Source of the DNA: Atrina japonica
Lineage: Eukaryota; Mollusca; Bivalvia; Pterioida; Pinnidae
Reading direction: 5' to 3'
Length of the DNA: 64,000 nt
Assembly (NCBI GenBank): GCA_030159075.1
Contig: BROG01000253.1
Location: 434,001 to 498,000 of the forward strand
Numbering within the stretch: the first letter of the stretch is position 1; each line of letters starts with the position of its first letter. The translations under genes and the position numbers were made by a program. This document shows positions 24,270 through 35,070 of this stretch, piece after piece. Under the pieces are notes generated by a model that was not told the DNA's origin, did no database searches, and saw only the letters and a program-made list of their open reading frames with translations.

Positions 24270-26810
24270 GACTCGTAACTACGATTATCATGTTTCTGGC
24301 TGACTTGTTGTGCCAGTAATTATGCAGTATATTACGATTACTATATTAGCATATAGTTATATATCTGATGACTTAATACACGACCTTGTCTGTTAACAGT
24401 CATAAGCTGGAAAGCCTCATATAACGGGATCCTGTTACGAAATGTCAGCTAACAGGAATGCAATTGTTGTCAATAAAACACAGAACAATACACATGTGTC
24501 ACGTGTTGATCAGTCTGTATGAACTTTATCTTGATCTTGCCCGCCATAATGTCAAATCATTGTCACATGTCATTATAGAAATAGTCTTAACTATGTGTAA
24601 CACTAAACCGGATTTCTGTTCTCCTTTAACACTGATAATTACATGTACAGTGTATATACTAACAATGGCAGTCATGGTTTTGGAGTATTAGTCATGCTGT
24701 CCGGTACACATGCTTTCTCTCCCATGTTGCAACTTGTGCACTTAAAAACTAATAAATTAATCATTTCCTGAAATGTTCAGGATTAAACATAAACAAACTG
24801 ACTTGTAACTAGATTACATTTTCAGATTTTTAGCTTTATTTATCCCGTAGTCAAGGCAATATCATAATGTCAGTTCCACTGTGACGTATATTGAAGATTC
24901 TGAGTCTGTTATAAGAGTATTAATAACATTTACCCCAAGCTATCGAGAACAAATCACTTTCTTTCTCTTTATTCTGATAACAAATAACCCTGTTTTTTGC
25001 TTTTTTTGTTTGTGTATTGCTTATTTATAATTGGAACAAAAGATAAAACTAGTCATCATATTTAGGTTTTACGTAATCGCGCGCGCGTCTGTAATTATTT
25101 TCACTTTATGCACCGCATCATTATCATCCTTTAAGCTATTGATGACGAGCTTTTGGAACGAAAAAAACATATATGTGCAGTAATTGTGCATACTTTTCTT
25201 TTGTACATGGACACATGTATCCTCGCTTCCGGTAATGTAAATCTAAAAATGATCGCATTACCGATATACGGAACTTATGATTTCCGTTTTTACAATGCCG
25301 ATCTGGTCACGAATAAACAGTGAATGCTATTTTACTTAAGTAGTACATTATAATGGTATTTCTGAACTATGTTATACTAGTGATATTGATAAATCCAAAC
25401 TAAAGGCTTACCAGGCAACAGGAGGGTCAAAGATTCGAATTCTGTATGAGTCAAGAGTCCTTGACAAGAGTTCGAGCATACTGAATGACTGTTACAGGTC
25501 TATCAAGGTAAGGTGGCACATCCGGGTTCTGTCAAAAACCAAAACACTGATATGGCTTATTTTCCGAAAATAGGAATGCTAGGGTAAAACGTGACTCCGT
25601 GTATTATTGTAGCTATGATATTTGTGTTTCCCATTGCACCTCCGTCAACCCTGTTATGATTCAAATTAGACTTATCGTGTTTGTAAACATGTGCCAATTT
25701 ACCTTGGTATACCTATACATCTTACCTGTACAAAGACTCTTCATAAACATTGTTGTTAGTCTTTCTTATGGAAAACTAAAAGACGGGATCAAATCGCAAG
25801 ATGGGCGTGGCAGGTTAAAAGACCAATACTAAATTGGCAAACCGGTGCATTGTTTTAATCTAAATTTCGTACAATAATTTCATCTGCAACTCATGACGTT
25901 TTCATGATGAGCGGTTACCGTAACTTTATAAAGAAAATGAAAGGATCGTTAAAGGGAGGTAACATCAAATTTGATATTAAAGTTACATTCTGTCCTCTAT
26001 TTATCCAACACTCACCCACTTGATTTATTTCAAACATAAATTATATAACACCTGATCCCACTTCTGTGTTTGCAGAGTTCCGTGTGTCCAATGTATACAA
26101 GAATTGTTTCCCTGGCTTCCTGATGATTAATACTTCAATTGTAATTTTGGATTTTTATATTATAACTATGGTGAACCATTTATTTTACTTTATCGGTTTA
26201 ATTTTAATTCAAAATTGGTTAGTAATAAGTAAATATAATATATATATAATATAATAATATATATCTTGTAATAACTTCGTTTAAATTATGGTTTAAGTCT
26301 ATAGTAGTCCCCTGCTAACTCTGATGATACAGAATCATTTACAAACACACACGTGGTACAATCGATTTCATAGTAATTAGGCATGCATGTAGGCGGTCGC
26401 GTGAGTGATTAAATTTATTACACATACCTATCAATGTGTAAAATGATATAATTTTTTAATTTTCATTCTATTTTATCATAAAAACTTTGACCTCAATTAA
26501 TGATGAATTGGATAAGCATAGCTAGCTTCCGCTATTTACAAAAAAAAAAAAAAAAATAACTGATCGTGAACGTGTATTAATATGAATTTTCGTGAAACAT
26601 GAATCATGCGTTTGTCAGGGTTGGTATTCTCTTAAAACCTTTGCTTTATGTTTTATACACTGTCTGATGATTAGATCCAATGTCAATTTATCCCGTGCTC
26701 TATTTGTTTGTTATATGGTATACTGGGGATAATTCACATGTTTAGTTTCACTAGTCGTAAAAAAATATCAAGAAAAGAAGAGCCAAATAAAGGGACAGCG
26801 CTGTACACGG
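24270..26810. other. Gene-free stretch, nothing recognised
   Basis: About 2.5 kb, AT-rich. A weak B-box-like segment at 25,425-25,445 (GATTCGAATTC) and an A run at 26,541-26,556 are the only marks. Open frames lack domains. Confidence 0.4.
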
Positions 26811-26811
26811 C

Positions 26812-26872
26812 AGTTTTTAACGCCACCTAGTGGCTACATATATAAAAAAGCCTAGATTTAATTTGACAGAGA
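26812..26872 (+). repeat. ~60-bp direct repeat, left copy
   Basis: TTTTTAACGCCACCTAGTGG, CTACATATAT and GCCTAGATTTAATTTGACAG, repeated with few changes at 27,206-27,268. Confidence 0.8.
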
Positions 26873-26877
26873 TGGTG

Positions 26878-27105
26878 TCCGAGTCACATAAGATGGCGGG
26901 GCGGAGTAACCTTTTGATTATCATACGGATGATTCTAATCACTTTTCGGTTATGACAAGCTGCACGGGAGAAACGTTTTATTCCTCACTGGATAGTCTCG
27001 TACGTACGGTGACAAGCAGGAACGATTACTCTGGTCAGTGTAATTTTAATGTTATGCTTTATTACCAGGTTAAGAAAGGGTTCAAAAGACTCCATCCCAT
27101 CAGGT
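26878..27105 (+). repeat. ~240-bp dispersed repeat, copy 3
   Basis: Matches the reverse complement of 10,001-10,243 over nearly its whole length (CCGAGTCACATAAGATGGCG, ATCATACGGATGATTCTAAT, GGTTATGACAAGCTGCACGG, GACTCCATCCCATCAGG). Confidence 0.75.
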
Positions 27106-27133
27106 TATTTGGAATTTACTATACAGTAGCAAT

Positions 27134-27197
27134 CTCTTACACAGAGTTGTCGGCCCTTGCACTCCTCGACGCAAGAACCGACAACTCTGTGTAAGAG
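27134..27197. repeat. Perfect 20-bp hairpin, palindrome family copy
   Basis: CTCTTACACAGAGTTGTCGG (27,134-27,153) is exactly complementary to CCGACAACTCTGTGTAAGAG (27,178-27,197), with a 24-base loop. The same arm occurs at 41,420, 52,343 and 52,775. Confidence 0.9.
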
Positions 27198-27205
27198 TAG
27201 TATTT

Positions 27206-27268
27206 TTAACGACACCTAGTGGCTACATATATCAAGTAGCCTAGATTTATTTAATTTGACAGAGGTAT
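27206..27268 (+). repeat. ~60-bp direct repeat, right copy
   Basis: Near-identical to 26,812-26,872. Together they bracket the dispersed repeat and the hairpin. Confidence 0.8.
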
Positions 27269-27984
27269 GATAGGCGAAAATAGAATCTAGTGTCCCTATA
27301 CAATTTGAACAAATATGTAGTTAGGGGAAATGGGTTATGGTTATTACATGTAGCCTACTTAGTTGGTGAGGTTTTCCCTTCAATTCTTCAACAGTTACGG
27401 TACTGTTTTAGACACATCGCTTGCTGAGCGTTAAATAATTTCTAATAGGCGTGTGATAAAATAACGATTTGCGCATACAGGAGCCATACGGTACTTCAAA
27501 TCCTGGTTTGTTCGTTATTGCAAAATGAAAGGTAAACATGAAAACAAACACCTGAAATTTCATTTTTGTTGAAGTCAGTTTAAACTTATACTAGTAATAT
27601 AGGTGTTGTCAATAGACTTAAAACAGAAATACATGTTCTTTTTGTGTTGATTAAAAGGTAACTAAATTTACCACATAAAAAGCTACACACTTTGACGTTG
27701 AAAATGCGCAGCTGCGAGTTTCGTCATCTTAAAAACGTATTTTACATAAATACAGCTGCACATGTTTACAATTCACTTAACTTTGAATTCAAAAAATAAA
27801 ACGCTCTTTAAAATTTATGTAAAATCGAAAATAACTCGGTTAGGAGAATGTAAACGAAACAGACAACGTGTCGGTTTTATATAACATCACCTAGACAGAC
27901 CAACATGTAGTTGTTTGTTAGTCGTCTTACAAAATGATGACGAAGACGACGATTTTTAAGATGACCACGAAGATGGGGGGATGG

Positions 27985-28128
27985 GGGGCTCCGTGGGCGA
28001 CTGGTTAGAGCATCGCGCTTAGAACCATGAGGTCTCTCACTTCTTGTCATGGCAGGTTCGAGTCGTACCCGGGTTGTCTCCTCAAGCATTAAAAACCGAC
28101 CATCACCATATGATTGAAAAATTGTTGA
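27985..28128 (+). mobile_element. SINE family 2
   Basis: Head GGCTCCGTGGGCGACTGGTT with AGAGCATCGCGC, B box GGCAGGTTCGAGTCG, body TTGTCTCCTCAAGCATTAAA, and the end ATATGATTGAAAAATTGTTG. The middle is deleted relative to the other copies. Confidence 0.7.
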
Positions 28129-28139
28129 GAGTGGCATAC

Positions 28140-29790
28140 AGAAAACTAAAATTAATATTTATATCATTTCATATTTATTGTTATAAACCAGGAAGCAGAC
28201 CTAACTCTCTGACAGTCGTGTCTGAAAACATAGTATATACATTTCATTCTATTTGGTAAAATTGAGTTGATACATAATTATTCTTTCTTCAAACTTTTAG
28301 GACGCGAATGACACTCATTGTTGTTTGTTTACACTTCCCCATTTTCATTTTGAATCAAAATAACATAAATTGTAAAAGCTAGTTCATTTTGGTTGAAGGG
28401 AAGTGGGTGTATGAAATAATAGAAAATTAGCTTATTGAAAAAGAATATAGATTCATAAAAATCTAAACGTTTTGAAGTAAATATATCTCACTCAATTTCA
28501 AGTTTTTCAAGATTAATTTGAATTTTGAGTACTAGTGTTTTACGCCACACTCAACAGTTTTTCAGTTATCCTTAAATTCGCCGTTAATCACCTTAAACTC
28601 ATACGTGTTTCAATTATTGCCCTCTCATCTTAGGGCGAACATGGCCATTTTTAATCGGGAGCGAAAATTTACTGGTAGACAGTAATGGTACTATTTTCAG
28701 TCAAGACAAAATTTAGAAACTAATTGACTATCTATGACGGTCCCCCACCACCCCTGAATCGTTTGTGTAAGTTATGTAACATATTCCATACTTTTAAACT
28801 TCAAGTTTACCCATTGAGAGCCTCGGTCGACTTTATCATAATTTTACTACCTAGCTAACAGGAACTAGGTACCGGGTATGATTTCGGAAATCCCCTCTAT
28901 TTACAGTACTGATAAAAGTGGAAACAATTTTGTCATTTAAATCATCGCTATTAATCTTTTAGTGGCATTCCAACAAGACTTAAGTCACATACAATTGTAG
29001 AATTTTCTTTATTAATCGATGCTGACTTAGAATAATTGATTTTTAAAGCGCGTAGGAATTTACAAACAAACGATAAAAGGATGAATTCATAACTCTAAAC
29101 TACAGCGCCTAATCCCATTTGTATTGTCGTCTGCTGGCTTGATAACGTGTGTATTTCAACAGAAATGGTGGCCGTACAATAACAGGCTATAGACTATTTT
29201 GTGCATGGTAAGTCGTGGAGAATATATGATACTTTTGATTGATTTTTCAGCGTGTAGTTCTTTTTAGCGCCCCCAATCCTGTCGATGAGTGGTGGTCGGG
29301 GGTGTAGATTTTGTCTATATCTGGTTAATGTTTTGGATAAAGTTTTGTAATTGAAATGTCGGTAAATTTTGTTATACCAAGTGTTCCATTGGTAACAAAT
29401 TAACCATTTATATGACATCGTTTGGTATTTTCCCTATGATATCCATCCAGTGTGGTATAAGGAATAATGTGCCGAATTATTTTTACAATTGAACTGGCGT
29501 GGTTTCGAACAGAAAACTTCACACTTGCGAGGCAGTCACTCTCACAGTCACGTACCAGCGTTCAGTCATGGGGTTCATTCTTCAATGAAATGTTACAAAT
29601 ATTGCACGTCCGACGGTCCGAGACTGCCGAAAGTTGTTATTTTTATTGGTTCTTTTTTACAGATTTTCTCAGAATTAGATAGGAGAGCATGCAGGTATGG
29701 CTAATACCGTTTCAAAAAACGTAGTTTTTATTGCTCTGTGACACATTTCTATAAAATTGCCATACAGGCGTGCGCTCATACTTTATATGA
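28140..29790. other. Gene-free stretch
   Basis: AT-rich. A short family 2 tail relic (TTTTACGCCACACTCAACAG) is at about 28,539-28,560. Overlapping open frames at 29,467-29,704 have no recognisable domain. Confidence 0.4.
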
Positions 29791-29814
29791 GGAAATCTAC
29801 AGTACCTATCTCAA

Positions 29815-30040
29815 TTTTTTGTGTATAACTCTATGAAAGCCGTCAGACGGTGGTAGTTTTATATGGATAGTAGCCACAGCTGAAAGTCTTTCCCCAAGGA
29901 TCCCACCTGCCAAGTTTGGTTTAGTTGTGTTTAGTGGTTCTTCTTCAGAAGAAGTCAAAAATGTAAAAAAATTTACGGAAGGACGGGTAGTAATCACAAT
30001 AGCTTACTTGAGCCTTCGGCTCAGGTGAGCTTTGAATGAT
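29815..30040 (+). mobile_element. End of a dispersed element with a CTTGAGCC/GGCTCAGG hairpin
   Basis: CTGCCAAGTTTGGTTTAGTT, TTCTTCAGAAGAAGTCAAAA, then ACTTGAGCCTTCGGCTCAGG near 30,007-30,026. I recall this combination from many bivalve genomes as the right end of a non-autonomous transposon. The hairpin GAGCC-TTC-GGCTC is visible. The left end is not identified here. Confidence 0.55.
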
Positions 30041-30207
30041 CAAAACAATAAATAAATAAATAGATATATAAAATAATAAATAAATTATTCAGATTCTGTT
30101 TTAATTGATATCGATGGCATTTTCTAGAAGAGATGGGGGTTCTGGAATATCTGATCCTATCTTCTTCGCTTTTTATATTTGTTTACTTGGGTAATATCCC
30201 CATTCCT

Positions 30208-30345
30208 TTGTCTGTCGGACTATCGGACCGTTGGACTGTCGTGTTATCGGACCGTCGGGCTATCGAACCGTCAGACTATAGGACCGTCGGACTATCGAAC
30301 TGTCGGGTTATCGGACCGTCGGACTATCGAATCGTCTGAATATAG
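30208..30345 (+). repeat. ~17-bp minisatellite GGACCGTCGGACTATC
   Basis: About eight degenerate units (TCGGACCGTCGGACTATCGA). The Ser-Asp-Tyr-Arg-Thr-Val-Gly-Leu peptide read over it in two frames is a repeat artefact. Units share GTCGGACTAT with the arms of the foldback family at 48,183-48,245. Confidence 0.85.
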
Positions 30346-30360
30346 GCATGTAACCGTTTA

Positions 30361-31015
30361 AAATGGCCCAGCGGTTCATTCAAGTTCCCCTCTGAATCTC
30401 CGCGGCAAAAAACAAAATGATACTACAGCGAAACTGTCACATTATGGTCGATTTACCTGTTAAAATTTAATGTACATTAAGTAAGATTTTTAAAGCTTTA
30501 CAATGTCAATTTGAAATACGGATGTCGGTAGATTAATTCAAATCTGTTTTCTTTTAATGTCCCTTTTTATCGGTAACAAATTTAAATAGGAAAACGTTTG
30601 ATCTGGGGAGGAGAACTTAAGTTTATATTAAATTTAAGACTAAGGACATGTGTCCTTGGATAGAAAGTGATTACCAGTGATAACGAAGGTGGTTGAAAAG
30701 TCTTAAACGAAGTCAAGAAAGTGATGCATTGATTATATGGACGTATATATAATATTTATGTATTTGTAAAAGTCACTGTGATCTATTCTATATCTATGGA
30801 AGCACGATAATGCCATTGTTACTTGGATATCTGTGTCGATTTATCAATTCACATTGATAGGATAGATTAAAAACTGGTCAGAGTTTGTAACATATTTTGG
30901 TGAATGTCAGTGTCCGTCAGTGTGTCAACATGTCGATATCAATATTAAAGTCAGATGATGACAGCAACTTACAATTAACTTACATGTAAGTATAAAATTA
31001 TAAAATGACAGTTCA
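30361..31015. other. Gene-free stretch
   Basis: Nothing recognised between the two minisatellites. Confidence 0.35.
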
Positions 31016-31019
31016 TTCG

Positions 31020-31610
31020 ACAAATTTGACGGTTACTATCTTACAAGTTGACATAATCATTTGACAAGTTGACACGACAAAGTGACTTACTTAACATATC
31101 TGACAAGTGGACTTATCTGACAAGATGGCATACCTGAAAAGTTTACATTCACAACAAGTTGACACAAATTGATTTATCTGACGAGTTGACACAGGTTGAA
31201 CGATATACCCGACAAGTTTATTTATCTGACACGTTGATATAGGTTGACTTATCTGACAAGTTGACTTATCTGACAAGTTGATATATAACAAGTTGTATCT
31301 GATAAGTTGACCTATCATAAAAGTTGACACAGGTTGAATGAAATACCTCAGGTTGACATGACAGGTTGACGAATGGGACAAGTTAACTAATCCAATAAGT
31401 TGACATATCTGACAAGTTGACTTATCTGACACGTTGACATATGTTGAGATATCTGAAACAAGTTGGAATAACTTAAAATTTTACATTCCCAACAAGTAGA
31501 CACACTTTGACGTATCTGACGATTTACATAGCCCTTTACCTGAGAAGTTGACACAACCTGACATATCTGGCAAGTTGTCATACCTGAAAAGTAAAGTTGA
31601 CAAAAAACGT
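31020..31610 (+). repeat. Degenerate minisatellite TATCTGACAAGTTGAC
   Basis: About 590 bp of loosely periodic units built on GACAAGTTGACTTATCTGA and variants (GACACGTTGAC, GACAGGTTGAC). The minus-strand Cys-Gln-Ile/Ser-Thr-Cys-rich open frames come from the repeat. Confidence 0.85.
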
Positions 31611-32357
31611 AATTATTTAACGAATTGAAATTATTATATAAGAAGCAGTTACCCACCAAGTGAACCATTGATCTATCTACAAGGTGACAATATTAAATGG
31701 CGTGTCAACATAAATATCTGACAAAACAGTCATCATAATGGTTTCAGGTTAGAAGTAATGATGCAGTTGAAGTCACAACTGCCCACACCATATATTGGTT
31801 TCTTTTTATAACCCAGAATAGTAATAAATTTCTGTGTTCCGTCAGTTCTTGACTATTAACTGTAAGAAGTACACAATTATTGTTTAAGATATTCAACAGA
31901 TGCACGTGCGCAGATTAAATGCATGTGGATAATTATTTCTCGTGATAGTATACTTGTAAAAGACAAAGACACCAGTGTTGAGTTCGCGGGATGTTATTAT
32001 CAACGTGTAGTCACTACTGTCAGCCAATAAACGGCACCCCGATTTTATGACAGTACCCCAAGCTGAGCGCAGAACAAGCTAGATTATATTTAGTTACTGG
32101 AATCCAAAAGTGGTTGTTAGAGAATTCTTCGTCTCGATGATGAAAAAAAAAATCTCGTAATTTGTTATGAATATTGTGCCAAAGATTCTCTCAGCCTTTT
32201 TACTTGATATATTGTGAAATATGTCTGTTATCCTTGCATTATCAATTATTATGTTACATGCCAAAATACTACCATCCTAAGGTCGAAATAACAACATCAT
32301 CAACGTAGGTACGAAAAGAAAGAAAGAAAATAGTACCAAAAACATGTAGCGTGGGAT

Positions 32358-32361
<4 letters not shown>
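31611..32361. other. Gene-free stretch
   Basis: AT-rich, no coding or repeat structure recognised apart from a short A run near 32,143. Confidence 0.35.

Positions 32362-32413
<52 letters not shown>
32362..32413 (+). repeat. (GA)n microsatellite
   Basis: Uninterrupted run of about 26 GA units. Confidence 0.97.
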
Positions 32414-32418
<5 letters not shown>

Positions 32419-32584
32419 AATAGTATTAACAGTTTTCGGTCCCAGAACAATTGTTAATTTTATTCTTTTATTTGATTTTATCGTTTGTAAGTGATTCCAT
32501 TGTCTCTGTGGAAACCAAGTGACAGGTTATTAGTCGTATCACATCTGTATGATTAAAATGATCTACTTGTTTGACTTATACCAA

Positions 32585-32850
32585 AAAGTATCACAAATTT
32601 TGACCTTTGCTATGGACTGACGCCAATACAATGGGGGTTGTATTACGTGCCACGCCTACCGTGGCACGAACCGTCATTTTGAAGTCTCACCCGGTGATAG
32701 CCATAGCTTTCACTTTTATGTCGATTATTTTGCGTATGCCAGAACAGTCACGAACTATTTTAGATGATATTGTGTATGATCCGATACTGGGAAGTCGGAC
32801 CTTCTGCTTTCGGGTCAAACGCTCTACCATTACTCCACCGAAAGCCGTTT
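32585..32850 (-). mobile_element. tRNA-derived SINE, family 3, upstream copy
   Basis: Contains GACCTTTGCTATGGACTGAC and CTTTCGGGTCAAACGCTCTA followed by CCATTACTCCACC (reverse-strand tRNA-like head). The same blocks recur in the copy that follows. More decayed and lacking the 3' terminal part. Confidence 0.65.
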
Positions 32851-32852
32851 GA

Positions 32853-33197
32853 TTGGTTTGTTTGTTGTTTTACAATGTTTCACTTATACTGAGATGTCAC
32901 CAGCTTTAGATGAAGTGCCACAAATTGTGGCCTGTGCTATGGACTGACGCCGTCACGTCAATGCATTGAGAGTTCTTTTAGTGCTACACCTTCCGAGTCA
33001 TGGGACATCGGTTTTCAGTCTCACCCGAAAGACTCGTGACTTTCACATGGTATGCCGAGCTCATGGATAAGAGTCTTATTAAGACAGAGTCACTGCCATT
33101 TTAAAAGTCTTTAGTATTACCCGATCCAGGAATCAAACCCGGGACCTACCGCTTTCGCGTCAAATGTTCTACCATGATTATACCATCGCAAGCGGTG
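32853..33197 (-). mobile_element. SINE family 3, longer copy
   Basis: Tail at the left (TTTGTTTGTTGTTTTACAAT), body TGGCCTGTGCTATGGACTGA and TCAGTCTCACCCGAAAGACT, and tRNA-like head at the right: GGAATCAAACCCGGGACC (B box, reverse), then GCGTCAAATGTTCTACCATG (A-box side). It lies in tandem with the copy at 32,585. Confidence 0.7.
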
Positions 33198-34887
33198 TCA
33201 CTAGTTTAGATACAGTATGCGCCGCGAAGTCACAATATATACAGGCCAAGGTGTATGAGGAACGAAGTGAATCAGAAAACCTTGCCATGGAAAGGTGCCG
33301 CTGTTGTTGTTGTTCTTATTTTTCATTTTGCTGTATTGATTGTTTTTGTTTGTTTGATATTTTTTTGTTTTCCTCGTTTTTAGTTTGTCTGCGTTTATAC
33401 TGGTGTTGGAATATGCGAAATATAACCATAGAATTGTTTTAACTGTGTAAATACATTAATCAATTTTAACACCTATAAAATGCAGTATATTTCATCAGGA
33501 TAGAAAACATGGAACGAAATATTTCTGACCTTTCAGACATTCAACAGCAGTTACATAATTTATGTAAAATAAATAACAACAGCTGATATTCAAATGTCAC
33601 CAGTACATGAGTAACATACATCAGTTCAAATACATAAAAGGCTAAAGGTTTTAAATCGTCACTTCGTGACAAAAAATTTGCCAGATTTGAGAGAAAACAA
33701 TGAAATATTAGATGATAATTGATTTAAATTTAATAGAGAGGTAAATGTTAATTGAACTTGATGAAGAACTGTGTCTTTTCCCCAAAACTATATTATGATC
33801 CGAAAGGCGGGAGGATCCAACGATTTTAGAAATTTCAAAACTGAAATATACCGGTACTCTTCTAACTTCTATATAAGAAATAAGAACTGAATGTTGACGA
33901 TTAAAATGAAGACGGTCATATGTTTATTTTCAGGAGGTAAAGAAACACTGTATATATTTTAACACTAAGATATATACTTTGTTTAAAAATATATACTCTG
34001 AAATCAATTAATATCATCTTTTTTCAGCTATGATATGATGGACGGTTTTAGTTAGTTTTTCCTGTCTTAAGATATAACTAATTATTTTTTTTTTTAGTTG
34101 AAGAAATGTTTGATATACAAATAGATCGAACGTCCGTGGAGCGATCGTGTGTTGGAGTGACCCCCAACAGCGTCAGACACGATTATAATAGGCATCCGGT
34201 TAAAGTATTTATGAAAGAAAGTTGCTAGGATCACGTGGAAAGTCAACCCCTAACATTTTTCCCTCCCCTTATGTTGATTGCACCGAGATGTCCTTCGTTA
34301 AATCGATTTAAAATGTTTACATTTACGTCCGCATACCATTACTTGCGTCCTTCAGTATTAACATGTATACAAATTTGTAGTAATTTTCAATGGATACAAC
34401 TATTATTAACTTTTCTAGAAAGAACTGTCGAGAAAATATACACTCGAGAACGGACTCGAGATCGTTTGTAATATACAGACATTTTTGGCCCCGGGTTGAA
34501 TTTTACTAGCGCTAGTCAGTTGGAATGCAAGCCATGTAATGGGATTGTTTTGATGTATAAAATAGATACAATTAACGCAGCTACTATCAGATAACAGGCC
34601 AGTTACCATTTCATTTCCGGAATTCCTTCTAGAAAAAAAAAATGAATATAATTGTTATTGATATAAATATGATTGATAACAATAGGAAAATAAATGGACA
34701 GTTAGTTTCTTTTGACAACTGTGAAATTGATTATCTCAAATTATGTAAATTTCATTGTTTAGCGTTGTACTTTTCATCGAAAGTGCGCCTTATCTCGCGT
34801 GGCGCTATTAGGTGGGTCCATTATGTGTCGTGTGTGTTCGCATGCATTGTAGTTTACAGGAGTTGTCCCTTCATATACATCATTTGA
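33198..34887. other. Gene-free stretch left of the PHD transposon
   Basis: AT-rich. Open frames at 33,164-33,442, 34,235-34,609 and 34,642-34,887 lack recognisable domains. Confidence 0.4.
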
Positions 34888-34889
34888 TA

Positions 34890-34923
34890 TATCGTCGGTG
34901 TGGTTCCAAATTGTCGTAAGTCA
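34890..34923 (+). repeat. Left terminal inverted repeat
   Basis: Thirteen terminal bases, TATCGTCGGTGTG, are identical to the other end. TTCCAAA and TGTCGTA blocks follow with single mismatches between them. Confidence 0.85.
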
Positions 34924-35070
34924 TTTTATCTCACTTTTCAGGAGAAGGAAAAAACTATTACAAATGACCTACAAAACTCTTAAAGCTATGTACTTTTGAA
35001 CTTTTGCAGCTAATTTATGTTGTTTTTGATTGAAAGTTTTCGCAAAATCTTCAAGGCAACTGAATTGGTG

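Noticed and set aside
28539..28575. Separate SINE copy
   Set aside because: Only about 35 bases of family 2 tail are visible, too little for an independent feature.
30133..30361. Repeat protein with YRTVGLSD-type units in two frames
   Set aside because: Translation of a 17-bp minisatellite. Neither frame is favoured and there is no start context or conserved length.
31020..31610. CRISPR-like spaced repeats
   Set aside because: Units are degenerate and directly adjacent, without unique spacers of constant length; the DNA is eukaryotic.
31091..31668. Cys-rich minus-strand frames with repeated CQI and STC motifs, resembling a cysteine-rich protein
   Set aside because: They are translations of the degenerate TATCTGACAAGTTGAC minisatellite; the cysteines have period-driven spacing and the frames shift.
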